A DNA stretch of 64,000 bases from Actinomycetota bacterium (GCA_003162055.1 PMNA01000021.1:103009-167008), one strand, 5' to 3'. Counted from the first letter of the stretch, positions 40,910 to 51,474 are shown. Translations and numbers: made by a program. Notes: generated from the sequence alone by a model not told the origin.

Positions 40910-43900
40910 ATGAGAATGATTCCGATCAGCGAGCGGATTAGCCACGAAGTTTCCAGGCTGCGAGACGCGGTTGCTCCTCCGAACCCGGAAGCACGGTTCG
41001 AGAGCACCTCGCGCGCCGCGGCTTTGCTCGCCGCTGCGTCGGGCTTCATCGTGCTCGTCCTGACCGCGCTCGCCCCGGCCGACAAGCGTCTGATTACGCT
41101 GGCGATCGCGCTCGGCTTTTTCGCGCTGGTTCTTGCATACCTCGCGCTCTCGAAACGCTGGCCGGCACTACCCACAACATTTGGAGTCTCCGCCTCGCTG
41201 CTGGTCGCGGTTGGGATCTGGGCCGACTCCCGTAGCTGGGCACTCGGGTTGCTCGTCTACTGCCTGGCCTCGATGTACACGGCCTACTTCGGTTCACTGC
41301 GCGGCCTAGTGCTGCAGTTGACGGTGGCCTCGGGCTCCTTTCTCGTAGCTCTGATCGCTGCGGGAGCCAGGTCGCGCGTATTCGTTGAGTGGATCGCCGT
41401 GACAGCGGCGCTGACCTTCTTTGCGCTCGCGGTCTTTCTAGCGAGAAACGCGGTCGACCGGCTCGTCGAAGATCTACGGGCCAGGGCGCACGGCCAGCAA
41501 ATCGTCGCTCGACTCGGCCAGCGCGCACTGATCGAGACCGACATCGCTGCTCTCACGCGGGAAGCCGCCGAGGCGACAGTGGAAGCGCTGGCGCTCGACC
41601 GCGTTGTCATTTTCGAAAACGTTCGCGGCGACGGGTTGCTCTCGATGCGCGCCTCGGCTGGACGCCTGGCGAGCGCCAGCGAGCCCGACTCGGCCTCGGC
41701 GCCGGACGCCTTCTCGCGCTACGCGCTGTCTGTGGACGAGCCGGTTGTCGTGACCGATCTGGCGCGGGAGACACGCTTCGATCCGCCGCCGTCCCTGCTC
41801 GAGCTGGGAATTGTCAGCGCCGCGAACGTAGCGATTCCTGGTCGCGAGCACCCTTGGGGCGTTTTCGGTGTGCGCTCGGCGGGGAGCCGAAAGTTCAGCG
41901 ACGCCGATATCGATTTCTTACGCTCGCTTGCCAACGTGCTGGGCTCGGCTATCGAGCAGCGCGAGTTCGAAGAAGAGGCGCGGACGATCCGAGCCAAGAC
42001 CGCGGAGTTGAACGAGCGCCTGGAGGCCATGATCGACGCTTCGCCGGTCGCGATCATCGAGGTCGACCTCGACCGGCGCATCACCGTCTGGAACGAGGTT
42101 GCCGAAGCCATCTTCGGCTGGTCGAGCGAGGAGGTGGTCGGAACGATCTTGCCGATCGTTCCGGAGCATCGGCTCGAGGAGCACAACGAGCTGATCGGAA
42201 GGGCCAGCCAGGGCGAGCAGATCAATAACTACGAGACCGAGCGACGGCGCCGCGACGGCACGGTCTTCCCCTACTTGATCTCGATGGCACCGCATCGCGA
42301 CGCCGAGGGCAACACGATCGGCGTGATCGGGATCGGCTCCGACCTGAGCGCGAGCAGGCTCGCCGAGGAAGAGCTGCTTCGCAGCCGCGAGCTCTATCGC
42401 GTCGTGGTCGAGAACTCGCACGACATGATCGCGGTGCTCGATCCGATGGGACGCTTTGTCTTTGCGTCCCCCTCCTATGAGCAGGCGCTCGGCTACGGGC
42501 CCGAAGAGCTGGTCGACGTCTCACCGATCAGCCTCGTTCATCCCTCTGACGTTCAGCGTGCGAGCGATGCGCTCCGGCAGGCGGTGACCACTCGGAGCGC
42601 CTCCGTCGTAGAGCTGCGCATGCGTCACAAGCGCGGAAACTGGGTCTTCGTCGAGGGAACGACGACCGGGGTGCTCGACGAGAACGGTCAGCTCAACTCG
42701 ATCCTGATGAGCTTCCGCGACATCAGCGAGCGTCGTAACGCCGAGGAAGAGCTGCGCGAGGCCGAAGCGCGCTACCGGCTCCTGGTCGAGCAGCTACCGC
42801 TGATCACCTATATCAACGCTCCGGGCGAGTCCGGACGCTGGGTCTATCTGAGCCCGCAGCTCGAGGAGATCCTCGGCTACAAGCCGGCCGACTGGGTCTC
42901 GGATTACGACAATTTCGTCAACGCAATTCACCCCGACGATCGCGAGCATGTCACCGCTGAGCGAGCCGCCAGCGGCGGGAAGGGAAGGATCGCGCTCGAA
43001 TACCGCCTGATCTCGAAGGACGAGCGCACGGTCTGGGTTCACGACGAGGCCGTGGTCGTGCGCGACTTGTCGGGCAAGCCGCTCTACGTCCAGGGCTATT
43101 TGCTCGATATCAGTGTCGAGCGCGAGGCCGAGATCGAGCGGCGGAGACTCGAGGCGGAGCTTCTGCACTCGCAGAAGATGGAAGCCATCGGTCGCCTGGC
43201 GGGAGGTATCGCGCACGACTTCAACAACCTTCTCACCGCGATCACCGGCTACAGCGAGCTGATCGCGTCGGAGCTCGACCCCGCCAGCTCGGTGGCCCGC
43301 GACGCAGAGGAGATCAAGCGGGCGGCCGAGCAGGCGGCGGCGATGACCCAACAGCTGCTGGCGTTCAGCCGCCGGCAGGTGCTGCAACCGGTGCTACTCG
43401 ATCCAAACGAGGTGATCGAGCGGATGGAGAAGATGCTTCAACGCCTGATCGGCGAGAACATCGAGCTGGTTGCGAAGCTCGCGCCCGAGATCGCCATGAT
43501 CCGCTCGGATCGAGGTCAGGTCGAGCAGGTGATCATGAACCTCGTCGTCAACTCTCGTGACGCGATGCCGGGCGGCGGCAAGATCGGGGTCGAGACGGGA
43601 AACGCCAGCCTCGATGAGGCCGAGGCCACCCGGCTGGGAATATCGGCCGGCGATTACGTTTTGACGACGATCTCGGACCTGGGGTTCGGGATGGACGAAG
43701 AGACGATGTCGCACATCTTCGAGCCGTTCTTCACCACCAAGGAGCAAGGCAAGGGCACCGGACTCGGGCTGGCGACGGTACACGGCATCGTGGAGCAGTC
43801 GAACGGCGCGATTCAGGTCTCGAGCGAGATCGGGAAAGGAAGCGTGTTCTCCGTGTACCTTCCCGTTGCGCCGGAAGGCGCCGAAGCGGAGAGAGCGGCC

Positions 43901-44326
43901 GCTCCGCTGGGAGAGGCGCGCGGCTCGGAGACGCTGCTTCTCGTCGAGGACGAAGAGATGGTGCGCCAGCTCGTCGCCCGCATCTTGCGCGATCTCGGTT
44001 ACGAAGTGTTCGAGACCTCGAGCGGCGACGAGGCACTCGCGTTCTCCGACTCTCTTGATCGGGAGATCGACCTGCTCGTCACCGATGTCGTGATGCCCGG
44101 AATGAGCGGGAGCGAGCTGGCGAAGGTCCTCACCGAGAGGCGACCGACAACACGAGTGCTGTTCATGTCCGGCTATACCGACGAGGCGATCGTTCATCAC
44201 GGCGTTCTCGACGGAGTGGCCGAGTTCATCGGCAAGCCTTTCACGCCGCAGGAGCTGGCCCACAAGATCCGCGGCGTGCTCGAGGCGAGCAGTAGCGGCG
44301 ACGTGCGCCGGCAGCCCGCAAGCTGA
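40910..44326 (+). CDS. membrane hybrid histidine kinase (GAF, multiple PAS, HisKA-HATPase, C-terminal receiver)
   Basis: PAS repeats; HSQKMEAIGRLAGGIAHDFNNLLTAITGYSELI; GTGLGLATVHGIVEQSNGAIQVSSE; LLLVEDEEMVRQLVARIL...LLVTDVVMPGMSG. Confidence 0.93.
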   Translation: MRMIPISERISHEVSRLRDAVAPPNPEARFESTSRAAALLAAASGFIVLVLTALAPADKRLITLAIALGFFALVLAYLALSKRWPALPTTFGVSASLLVAVGIWADSRSWALGLLVYCLASMYTAYFGSLRGLVLQLTVASGSFLVALIAAGARSRVFVEWIAVTAALTFFALAVFLARNAVDRLVEDLRARAHGQQIVARLGQRALIETDIAALTREAAEATVEALALDRVVIFENVRGDGLLSMRASAGRLASASEPDSASAPDAFSRYALSVDEPVVVTDLARETRFDPPPSLLELGIVSAANVAIPGREHPWGVFGVRSAGSRKFSDADIDFLRSLANVLGSAIEQREFEEEARTIRAKTAELNERLEAMIDASPVAIIEVDLDRRITVWNEVAEAIFGWSSEEVVGTILPIVPEHRLEEHNELIGRASQGEQINNYETERRRRDGTVFPYLISMAPHRDAEGNTIGVIGIGSDLSASRLAEEELLRSRELYRVVVENSHDMIAVLDPMGRFVFASPSYEQALGYGPEELVDVSPISLVHPSDVQRASDALRQAVTTRSASVVELRMRHKRGNWVFVEGTTTGVLDENGQLNSILMSFRDISERRNAEEELREAEARYRLLVEQLPLITYINAPGESGRWVYLSPQLEEILGYKPADWVSDYDNFVNAIHPDDREHVTAERAASGGKGRIALEYRLISKDERTVWVHDEAVVVRDLSGKPLYVQGYLLDISVEREAEIERRRLEAELLHSQKMEAIGRLAGGIAHDFNNLLTAITGYSELIASELDPASSVARDAEEIKRAAEQAAAMTQQLLAFSRRQVLQPVLLDPNEVIERMEKMLQRLIGENIELVAKLAPEIAMIRSDRGQVEQVIMNLVVNSRDAMPGGGKIGVETGNASLDEAEATRLGISAGDYVLTTISDLGFGMDEETMSHIFEPFFTTKEQGKGTGLGLATVHGIVEQSNGAIQVSSEIGKGSVFSVYLPVAPEGAEAERAAAPLGEARGSETLLLVEDEEMVRQLVARILRDLGYEVFETSSGDEALAFSDSLDREIDLLVTDVVMPGMSGSELAKVLTERRPTTRVLFMSGYTDEAIVHHGVLDGVAEFIGKPFTPQELAHKIRGVLEASSSGDVRRQPAS

Positions 44327-44371
44327 TCGAAGCCACGGTCATGGGCTTCGTGCCGCCTTTCTGGTTGAATC

Positions 44372-47167
44372 GTGTCTATGGCCAACTCCTTTGGAGCGCG
44401 CAGCGAACTCGAGATCGACGGCGTTAAGCACTCGATCTTCTCTCTCGCGACTCTGGCCGCCGAGCACGAGATCGACACCCTTCCCTACTCTCTGCGCGTT
44501 CTGCTCGAGAACGTGCTCCGTCACGAGGGCACGGTTACCAGCGCGGCCCAGGTCGAGGCGATCGCGGGATGGAACGAAGGCTCCCCGCCCGCCAGCGAGA
44601 TCTCTTTCACTCCCACGCGGGTGTTACTGCAGGATTTCACCGGCGTACCGGCGATAGTCGATCTGGCCGCGATGCGCGACGCCATGCGAGAGCTGGGCGG
44701 CGAGGCGTGCGCGATCAATCCGCGCCTGCCGGTGGAGCTCGTGATCGACCACTCGATTCAGGTCGACGAGGCGGCGAGCCCGCTGGCGCTCGAGCGTAAC
44801 AGCGAGCTGGAATACGTCCGCAACCGCGAGCGCTACATCTTCTTGCGCTGGGGCCAGGGCGCTTTCGCGGGCTCCAAGGTCGTACCGCCGAGCACGGGAA
44901 TCGTCCACCAGGTCAACCTCGAACATCTGGCCCGCGTGGTGGAGGTGCGCGACGGGATGACCTTTCCCGACACGCTCGTCGGCACCGACTCGCACACGAC
45001 GATGGTGAACGGGCTCGGCGTGCTCGGTTGGGGCGTCGGCGGGATCGAAGCCGAGGCGGCGATGCTCGGCGAGTCGATCTCGATGCTCGTTCCCCAGGTT
45101 GTCGGTGTGCGGCTGAGCGGCGAACTGGAAGGTGGCGTGACCGCGACCGATCTCGTCCTGACCGTGACGGAGCTGCTTCGTCACGCGGGCGTCGTGGGAA
45201 AGTTCGTCGAGTACTTCGGCCCCGGGATCTCGAGCCTGGCGCTGGCCGACCGCGCGACTCTGGCCAACATGGCTCCGGAGTACGGGGCGACTTGCGGCTT
45301 TTTCCCGGTCGACGCGGAGACGCTCGAGTTCATGCGCCTGACCGGCCGTAGCGACGAGCACGTGCGCCTCGTCGAGGCCTACTGCAAGGAGAACATGCTC
45401 TGGCTCGATCCGGGCCTGGAGCCTCGCTACTCGCAGATCGTGGAGCTCGATCTGGCGACGGTCGAACGCAGCCTTGCCGGTCCGCGCCGCCCGCAGGATC
45501 GCGCTCCGCTGGCTTCGGTCAAGCGATCGTTCTGCGAAGGGCTGGAGAGCTTCGGCGTCGAGTTCGCGGGCGGCTCGCTCGACGAGGCAATCGCCGAGAG
45601 CTTCCCGGCCAGCGATCCTGCCGCCGAGCAGGCGCCCGGTCACGAGGCGCTGCCGGATCCCACGCCCGAGCCTCACGCTCCCATCGTCCGCCAGGACGGC
45701 GCGCTCGTCGAGCTCGACGGAGAGAGCTTCCGGCTCTCGCACGGCGCCGTTGTGATCGCCGCCATCACAAGCTGTACGAACACCTCCAACCCGCAGGTGA
45801 TGATCGCGGCCGGGCTACTGGCCAAGAAAGCGGTCGAGCTCGGGTTGCGCCGCAAGCCGTGGGTGAAGACGAGCCTGGCCCCGGGCTCGCGCGCGGTCGA
45901 GAGCTACTACCGGCGCTCGGGGCTTCTGCCCTATCTCGAGCAGCTGGGCTTCGACCTGGTCGGCTTCGGCTGCACGACCTGCATCGGCAACTCGGGGCCG
46001 CTGGCCGCGCCGGTCTCGCAAGCTATCGCCGAGCACGAGTTGGTGACCTGCGCCGTTCTGTCCGGAAACCGCAACTTCGAGGCCCGCATCCATGCCCAGG
46101 TGAAGGCCAATTACCTGGCATCGCCGCCGCTGGTGGTCGCCTACGCGCTTACCGGGCGGCTGGATATCGACCTCACTGGCGAGCGGCTCGGCCGCGGCGC
46201 GAACGGTGAGGACGTGTACCTGCGCGACATCTGGCCGAGCGCGGAGGAGATCGCCGAGACGATCGCCTCCTGCGTAGACAGAGAGGCGTACAGCGAGGCC
46301 TACCGAGATATCTATTCGGGTGACGAGCGCTGGCGCGCGCTCCCGGTCTCACGTGGCGAGCTGTTCGAGTGGGATGCCGACTCCACCTACGTGCGGCGGC
46401 CGCCCTATTTCGACGGCATGAGCAAACGTCCGGGGCAGATCGAAGACATCGAAGGCGCACGCTGCCTGGCGCTGCTCGGCGACTCGGTCACCACCGATCA
46501 CATCTCGCCGGCCGGGTCGATCGCTGCCGACTCGCCGGCCGGCGCCTACCTGCTCGAGCACGGGGTGGAGCCCGCGAGCTTCAACTCCTACGGCTCGCGC
46601 CGCGGCAACCACGAGGTGATGGTGCGCGGCACCTTCGCCAACCTCCGCCTGCGCAACCTTCTCGTGGCGGGGAAGGAAGGGGGCTGGACGGCTCATCTTC
46701 CCGACGGCGAGGAGATGACGATCTTCGCCGCGTCCGAGAAGTACCTGGCCGAGCGGACGCCGCTGATCGTGCTGGCCGGCAAGGAGTACGGCTCGGGCTC
46801 CTCGCGCGACTGGGCGGCGAAAGGCACGAAGTTGCTGGGCGTGCGGGCGGTGATCGCGGAGAGCTTCGAGCGCATCCATCGCTCGAATCTGCTCATGATG
46901 GGCATCGTGCCGCTTCGCTTCCTGGACGGCCAGAGCTGCGAGGCGCTGGGCTTGAGTGGGCGCGAGCGTTACTCGATCTCAGGGCTCGCGGACGGGGAGT
47001 CCGGCCGCGCCGCCGTGACGGCGGTGCCCGACGGTGGCGGCGAGCCGATCAACTTCGAGCTTCGCGTCTGCCTCGATACTCCGCGCGAGCGAGAGTACGT
47101 CGAGCACGGCGGGATTCTGCCCTACGTAATCCGGGCCCGCCTCGACCAGTCGCACCAAGGTCGGTAG
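44372..47167 (+). CDS. acnA: aconitate hydratase
   Basis: FTGVPAIVDLAAMRDAM, DTLVGTDSHTTMVNGLGVLGWGVGGIEAEAAMLG, AAITSCTNTSNPQVMI, GCTTCIGNSGPL, GKEYGSGSSRDWAAKGTKLLGVRAVIAESFERIHRSNLLMMG. Confidence 0.97.
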   Translation: MSMANSFGARSELEIDGVKHSIFSLATLAAEHEIDTLPYSLRVLLENVLRHEGTVTSAAQVEAIAGWNEGSPPASEISFTPTRVLLQDFTGVPAIVDLAAMRDAMRELGGEACAINPRLPVELVIDHSIQVDEAASPLALERNSELEYVRNRERYIFLRWGQGAFAGSKVVPPSTGIVHQVNLEHLARVVEVRDGMTFPDTLVGTDSHTTMVNGLGVLGWGVGGIEAEAAMLGESISMLVPQVVGVRLSGELEGGVTATDLVLTVTELLRHAGVVGKFVEYFGPGISSLALADRATLANMAPEYGATCGFFPVDAETLEFMRLTGRSDEHVRLVEAYCKENMLWLDPGLEPRYSQIVELDLATVERSLAGPRRPQDRAPLASVKRSFCEGLESFGVEFAGGSLDEAIAESFPASDPAAEQAPGHEALPDPTPEPHAPIVRQDGALVELDGESFRLSHGAVVIAAITSCTNTSNPQVMIAAGLLAKKAVELGLRRKPWVKTSLAPGSRAVESYYRRSGLLPYLEQLGFDLVGFGCTTCIGNSGPLAAPVSQAIAEHELVTCAVLSGNRNFEARIHAQVKANYLASPPLVVAYALTGRLDIDLTGERLGRGANGEDVYLRDIWPSAEEIAETIASCVDREAYSEAYRDIYSGDERWRALPVSRGELFEWDADSTYVRRPPYFDGMSKRPGQIEDIEGARCLALLGDSVTTDHISPAGSIAADSPAGAYLLEHGVEPASFNSYGSRRGNHEVMVRGTFANLRLRNLLVAGKEGGWTAHLPDGEEMTIFAASEKYLAERTPLIVLAGKEYGSGSSRDWAAKGTKLLGVRAVIAESFERIHRSNLLMMGIVPLRFLDGQSCEALGLSGRERYSISGLADGESGRAAVTAVPDGGGEPINFELRVCLDTPREREYVEHGGILPYVIRARLDQSHQGR

Positions 47168-47440
47168 GCGCCGCGACAAGCTCCGTCTTCGGCTGCGCCA
47201 GGCGGCGCAAGATCGACACGGAAGCGGCGCATTCTCGTATGCGTTTTCTCGATACCGTTTCGCGCCCCGTGGGAGGGCGGGGGGTGGTGGGTGGTCAAGG
47301 AGGCGCTCATACCCTGGAAATCGCGCCGCGAGCGGCGGTCGAGGGTCTTTCTTGAGCTGTTCCGAGCTTAAAGCAAATGCTTAGGCGGTCTTCAGGCGCC
47401 TCTCAGGGACCCCTCAGGAACTCTAGATATAGTAATCTCT

Positions 47441-48064
47441 ATGAGGCTAGCTGTCTTCGCGATGCTGCTTGCGCTGGCTTACTGCGCCGTGCCCGGCCCC
47501 GTTCTCGCGGAGACGACTCGGCGTGGCCTCAATAACGGTTTTCGCGCCGCGCTGGCGGTTGAGCTGGGATCACTGGCCGGTGACGCTCTCTGGGTCGTAT
47601 TGATGTTCGCGGGTGCAGCGGCTCTGGCCCAGGCAGGCGGTGTTCGGCTCGCGGCGGGCGCCGCCGGCGGCCTGTTCCTGCTTTGGCTGGGTGCGCGCGC
47701 GCTGTCGAGCGCTCGGAGCAAGCGGCCGCCGAAAAACGGTGGCGTGGTGGTCGAGCAGGCCTTTGCGACCGGCGCGGCGATGAGCGTCGCCAGCCCCTAC
47801 GCGCTTCCCTTCTGGATCGCCGTCTCCGGCTCTCTTTCCGGCTACGGCGTCTCGTCCACCGGCGTTCTCGGCTACACGGTCTTCTCGGCCGCTTTCATGT
47901 TTACCTGTCTTGCCTTCGCGCTCCTTGCGGCGGGCGCGATCTCCTGGGGGCGCCGTTTCCTCCGCCCCCGATTTTTCTTCGTCGTCGATCTGGTCGGAGG
48001 CCTGGTGTTCGTCGCCATTGGTCTCAATCTGCTCACGATGACGACCGTGCACCTGATCGGCTAG
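47441..48064 (+). CDS. LysE family translocator
   Basis: MRLAVFAMLLALAYCAVPGPVLAETTRRGLNNGFRAALAVELGSLAGDALWVVLMFAG...LWLGARAL. Confidence 0.87.
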   Translation: MRLAVFAMLLALAYCAVPGPVLAETTRRGLNNGFRAALAVELGSLAGDALWVVLMFAGAAALAQAGGVRLAAGAAGGLFLLWLGARALSSARSKRPPKNGGVVVEQAFATGAAMSVASPYALPFWIAVSGSLSGYGVSSTGVLGYTVFSAAFMFTCLAFALLAAGAISWGRRFLRPRFFFVVDLVGGLVFVAIGLNLLTMTTVHLIG

Positions 48065-48108
48065 AGTCGCCGGCGAGCCTCCGCAAGTAAGCCGACGAGG
48101 CGCCGAGA

Positions 48109-48189
48109 CAACCGGGGTGTCCCGTCCGCGTGGGTGGGGCTGAGAGCAAACCCGCCGAACCTGATCTGGGTAATGCCAGCGAAGGGAGA
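48109..48189 (+). ncRNA. TPP riboswitch (THI element)
   Basis: ccGGGGTGTCCC...GGGGCTGAGAgcaaACCCGCCGAACCTGATCTGGGTAATGCCAGCGAAGGGAGAG: canonical CTGAGA and ACCTGATCTGGxTAATGCCAGCGxAGGGA motifs. Confidence 0.97.
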
Positions 48190-48192
48190 GCG

Positions 48193-49530
48193 ATGAGCCA
48201 CGAGACACCGAACTGGGGCATCGAGCCGGTGCCCGAGCGCCTGCGCGTACTCGGGCTTTTCGACACCGGACTGCTCTGGAGCAGCCTTGGGCTGAGTCTG
48301 CTCGTCCTGGTTGCCGGTACCTACCTCGTCCCGGCGCTCTCCCTGCGAGACGCTTTTCTTGCGATCCTCGTCGGAGGCGTCGTCGGCAACGCGATGCTCG
48401 GTTTTGCCGGGTTGATCGGGGCGCAAGCTCGCGTGCCGGCGATGGTGCTCTTGCGGGCGCCGCTCGGGCGCCGCGGCTCGTATCTGGCCACGGTGCTCAA
48501 CGTGGTTCAAAACGTCGGCTGGACGGTTTTCGAGCTGATCGTGATCGCGACCGCCGCCGCCGCCCTGTCGCAGCGGGTCTTCGGTTTTGGCGCTAAGTGG
48601 CTCTGGACGCTTGTTGCCGCGGTAGGGACGACGGCTCTCGCCCTACTCGGACCGGTGGGCTTCGTTCGCCGCTGGGTCAAGCCCTTCGCGATCTGGGTAG
48701 TGCTCGCCTCGCTCGCCTATCTGACCTGGTGGGCGCTTCACGATGCGGGCTTGCAGCGGCTTTGGTCGCGTCCCGGAAAAGGCGGCCTCGGCTTCTGGGG
48801 AGGGGTCGACTTGATGATCGCGATGCCGGTCTCCTGGCTGCCGCTAGCGGCCGACTACACGAGGTTCTCCCGCAGCCGTAGTCGATCCTTCTGGGGTACC
48901 GGGCTTGGCTACCTGCTTCCCAACGTCTGGCTCTACGCGCTCGGCGCCGTTCTTTTGCTCTCAAAAAACCTCGGCGATGCGACCTCGCTGATGACGGCGA
49001 TCGCGGCTGGCGGTCTGGCTAGTGGACTGGCGCTCTTCGCGCTCGGCGTCGACGAGACCAAGGAGCCGTTCGCCAACGTCTACTCGACCGCCCTTTCGCT
49101 CCAGAACCTCATTCCACGCGCCTCGCAGCGAATGCTGATTCTCGTCGCCGCGTCTGTCTCGACCCTGGGCGCCTTGACTATCGACCTCGCTCAGTACCAG
49201 TCCTTCCTCTACCTGCTGGGCTCGTTCTTCGTGCCTCTCTTCGGCGTGCTTGCGGCCGACTGGCTCGTGCGTCGAGGCTACAACCGGGATGCCGTATTCC
49301 GCGCGCCGTCGCTGCGGCCGGCGCAACTCGGCGCCTGGCTGGCCGGCTTCGCTCTGTACCAGTGGTTGATACCAACCGGGCCCTCCTGGTGGAAAGACGT
49401 GGTCAACCAGCTGCACCCGACGAGTTGGGGCCTTGGCGCCTCGATACCCTCCTTCGCGCTCGCCTTCGCGTTGAGTGCGCTCCTGAACGTTCTCGTGCGC
49501 AGGCGCGCACGAGGCTCGCCAGTCGCCTGA
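48193..49530 (+). CDS. cytX: NCS1-family permease, probable thiamine-precursor (HMP) transporter CytX-like
   Basis: Purine-cytosine permease-type membrane protein (GLLWSSLGLSLLVLVAGTYLVPALSLRDAFLAILVGGVVGNAMLGFAGLIGAQARVPAMVLLRAPLGRRGSYLATVLNVVQNVGWTVFELIVIA), ATG 4 bp past the riboswitch. Confidence 0.82.
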   Translation: MSHETPNWGIEPVPERLRVLGLFDTGLLWSSLGLSLLVLVAGTYLVPALSLRDAFLAILVGGVVGNAMLGFAGLIGAQARVPAMVLLRAPLGRRGSYLATVLNVVQNVGWTVFELIVIATAAAALSQRVFGFGAKWLWTLVAAVGTTALALLGPVGFVRRWVKPFAIWVVLASLAYLTWWALHDAGLQRLWSRPGKGGLGFWGGVDLMIAMPVSWLPLAADYTRFSRSRSRSFWGTGLGYLLPNVWLYALGAVLLLSKNLGDATSLMTAIAAGGLASGLALFALGVDETKEPFANVYSTALSLQNLIPRASQRMLILVAASVSTLGALTIDLAQYQSFLYLLGSFFVPLFGVLAADWLVRRGYNRDAVFRAPSLRPAQLGAWLAGFALYQWLIPTGPSWWKDVVNQLHPTSWGLGASIPSFALAFALSALLNVLVRRRARGSPVA

Positions 49531-49560
49531 TTCGATCGCCGGAGCCGTTACAGTCAGCAC

Positions 49561-50397
49561 GTGCGCCCTGTTGCGATAGTCGGCAGCCTCTCGCTGGACA
49601 GCGCGCCCGGGCGCGAGCCGTTTCCGGGCGGTTGCCCGTACCACGCCGCGCGGGCGTTGAGCTTGCTGGCCCGGCCTTCTCGCATCGTCACCAAATGCGC
49701 CGCTACGCATCGGCGGCTCTTGCTCGGGCCGCTGCTCGCGCTCGGGATCCCGGTCAGCTGGCGCACGGCCGAGGCCACGACGGGCTTCGAATTGATCAGA
49801 GACGATGACGACCGGATCATGGCCGTGACGTCGATCGGCGACGGCTGGACGGAGGACGAGGCGCGAAGCTGGGTCAGCCCGGCGCTCGAGTCCTGCGAGT
49901 GGGTGCACGTAGCGCCGCTGCTGCGTGACGAGTTCTCGGCCGGCGCACTGGAGGAGATAGCGCGCGGTCGAATTCTCTCGCTCGACGGGCAGGGGCTCGC
50001 GCGCTCACCCAAGATCGGGCCGCTGGCGCTGGATGCCGACTTCGACCGCGACCTTCTCCGCCACGTCAGCGTGCTCAAGCTCGCCGAGGAGGAGGCGGCG
50101 GCGATTCTCGAAGAGATCAACGCCGAGAGCATGGCCGGCCTGGGAGTGCCGGAAGTGATCGTTACTCGCGGCTCGCGGGGCGCGCTGATCTGGGCTGCCG
50201 GGGAACTGACCGAGGTGCCGGCCAAGCCACCGGTGCCGAACGCCGCCGCAACCGGCTCCGGCGACGCCTTTGCCGCCATCTACATCGCCGCTCGCAGCCG
50301 CGGGCGATCGCCGCGCGTCGCGGCTGCGCGCGCGGCAGCCTTCGTCGGCGCGATGCTCAGCCGGCACCTGGCGCCGGCCTTGAGCCGAGAGGACTGA
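49561..50397 (+). CDS. PfkB/ribokinase-family kinase
   Basis: FPGGCPYHAARALSLL...VIVTRGSRGALIW...NAAATGSGDAFAAIYIAA. Confidence 0.82.
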   Translation: MRPVAIVGSLSLDSAPGREPFPGGCPYHAARALSLLARPSRIVTKCAATHRRLLLGPLLALGIPVSWRTAEATTGFELIRDDDDRIMAVTSIGDGWTEDEARSWVSPALESCEWVHVAPLLRDEFSAGALEEIARGRILSLDGQGLARSPKIGPLALDADFDRDLLRHVSVLKLAEEEAAAILEEINAESMAGLGVPEVIVTRGSRGALIWAAGELTEVPAKPPVPNAAATGSGDAFAAIYIAARSRGRSPRVAAARAAAFVGAMLSRHLAPALSRED

Positions 50398-50556
50398 GAG
50401 CCTGTCCCGCCAGGCCCACACGACCGATGCGGCCGATTCACGGTGCCAGCCGCCGCCCAAACCGCTCACCGCACTACCAGCGCGCTTTCGCGGCTCGCTC
50501 GACCCCTGGCGTCCGCGCTTCGACCACCTCGTCGCACATCCCTATCGAGATAGGCT

Positions 50557-51414
50557 CTAACCGGCGCTCGGAAGCCTGAACTCGCCCCGGGCGACCACCA
50601 CTGCGCAACCACCGACCTCGATCCGCTCGACGGCATCGGCGCTTCCGTACGCGCCGGCGAACAGAACCGAGGGGCGCCCGACCTCCTCGCCTTGGCGGAT
50701 CTCGATCTCGTCGCCAAAGGAGACGGCCCCGTGGCGGGACAGGTGCAGGGCGAGCGGCCCGGCGGCCGAGCCGGTGGCGGGATCCTCGTCGATCCCGAGC
50801 CCGCTGACGAAGCAGCGCGTCTTCCAGCTCTTGCCGGCGCCGGCGAAGCAGTTGACGCCGATCGAGCCGAACGCCGCCAGACCCTTGCCGTCGGGCTCGA
50901 GTGCGGCGACCTGCTGTTCGGAGCCGAGCGCGACGAAGACGTGCTCGATGCCGTTGTCGTACAGCTCGATCGGAAGCTCGCTCTTTTCCAGTTCCAGCGC
51001 CGCGAGCAACTCTTCGGCCCGTTCGTAGGGCTGGATCCGCGGCAGCGGCTGGTTCATGCGGCCGAACAGGATGCGTCCGCTCTCGCCGCGCTCCAGCTCG
51101 ACCTCGACCAGACCGGAGCCCGTCTCGAGCCCGATCAGGCCCAGCTGCATCGGCGCCGCGAGCACGAAGGCCGTGCCGAGCGTCGGGTGCCCGGCGAAGG
51201 GGACTTCGCTCGCCGGCGTAAAGATGCGAATCCGCACGTGTCCCTCGCCCTCGGCGGGGTAGCAGAAGACGGTCTCGGAAAAGCCCATCTCCTTGGCCAG
51301 CGGCTGCAGCAAGTGCTCGGGAATCGGCTGCGCGTTGGTGAAGACGGCGAGCTGGTTTCCGGCCAGCGGCCGGTCCGTGAAGACGTCGATGACGACGAAG
51401 CGAAAGTTCTCCAT
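50557..51414 (-). CDS. PhzF family isomerase
   Basis: FVVIDVFTDRPLAGNQLAVF...MGFSETVF...IRIFTPASEVPFAGHPTLGTAFVL...EDPATGSAAGPLALHL. Confidence 0.93.
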   Translation of the reverse strand: MENFRFVVIDVFTDRPLAGNQLAVFTNAQPIPEHLLQPLAKEMGFSETVFCYPAEGEGHVRIRIFTPASEVPFAGHPTLGTAFVLAAPMQLGLIGLETGSGLVEVELERGESGRILFGRMNQPLPRIQPYERAEELLAALELEKSELPIELYDNGIEHVFVALGSEQQVAALEPDGKGLAAFGSIGVNCFAGAGKSWKTRCFVSGLGIDEDPATGSAAGPLALHLSRHGAVSFGDEIEIRQGEEVGRPSVLFAGAYGSADAVERIEVGGCAVVVARGEFRLPSAG

Positions 51415-51474
51415 AGGATCCTCGAGACGGTGAGACTCTAGCGAGAAGCGGCCGGAGCGCCACCCGCACGAATC

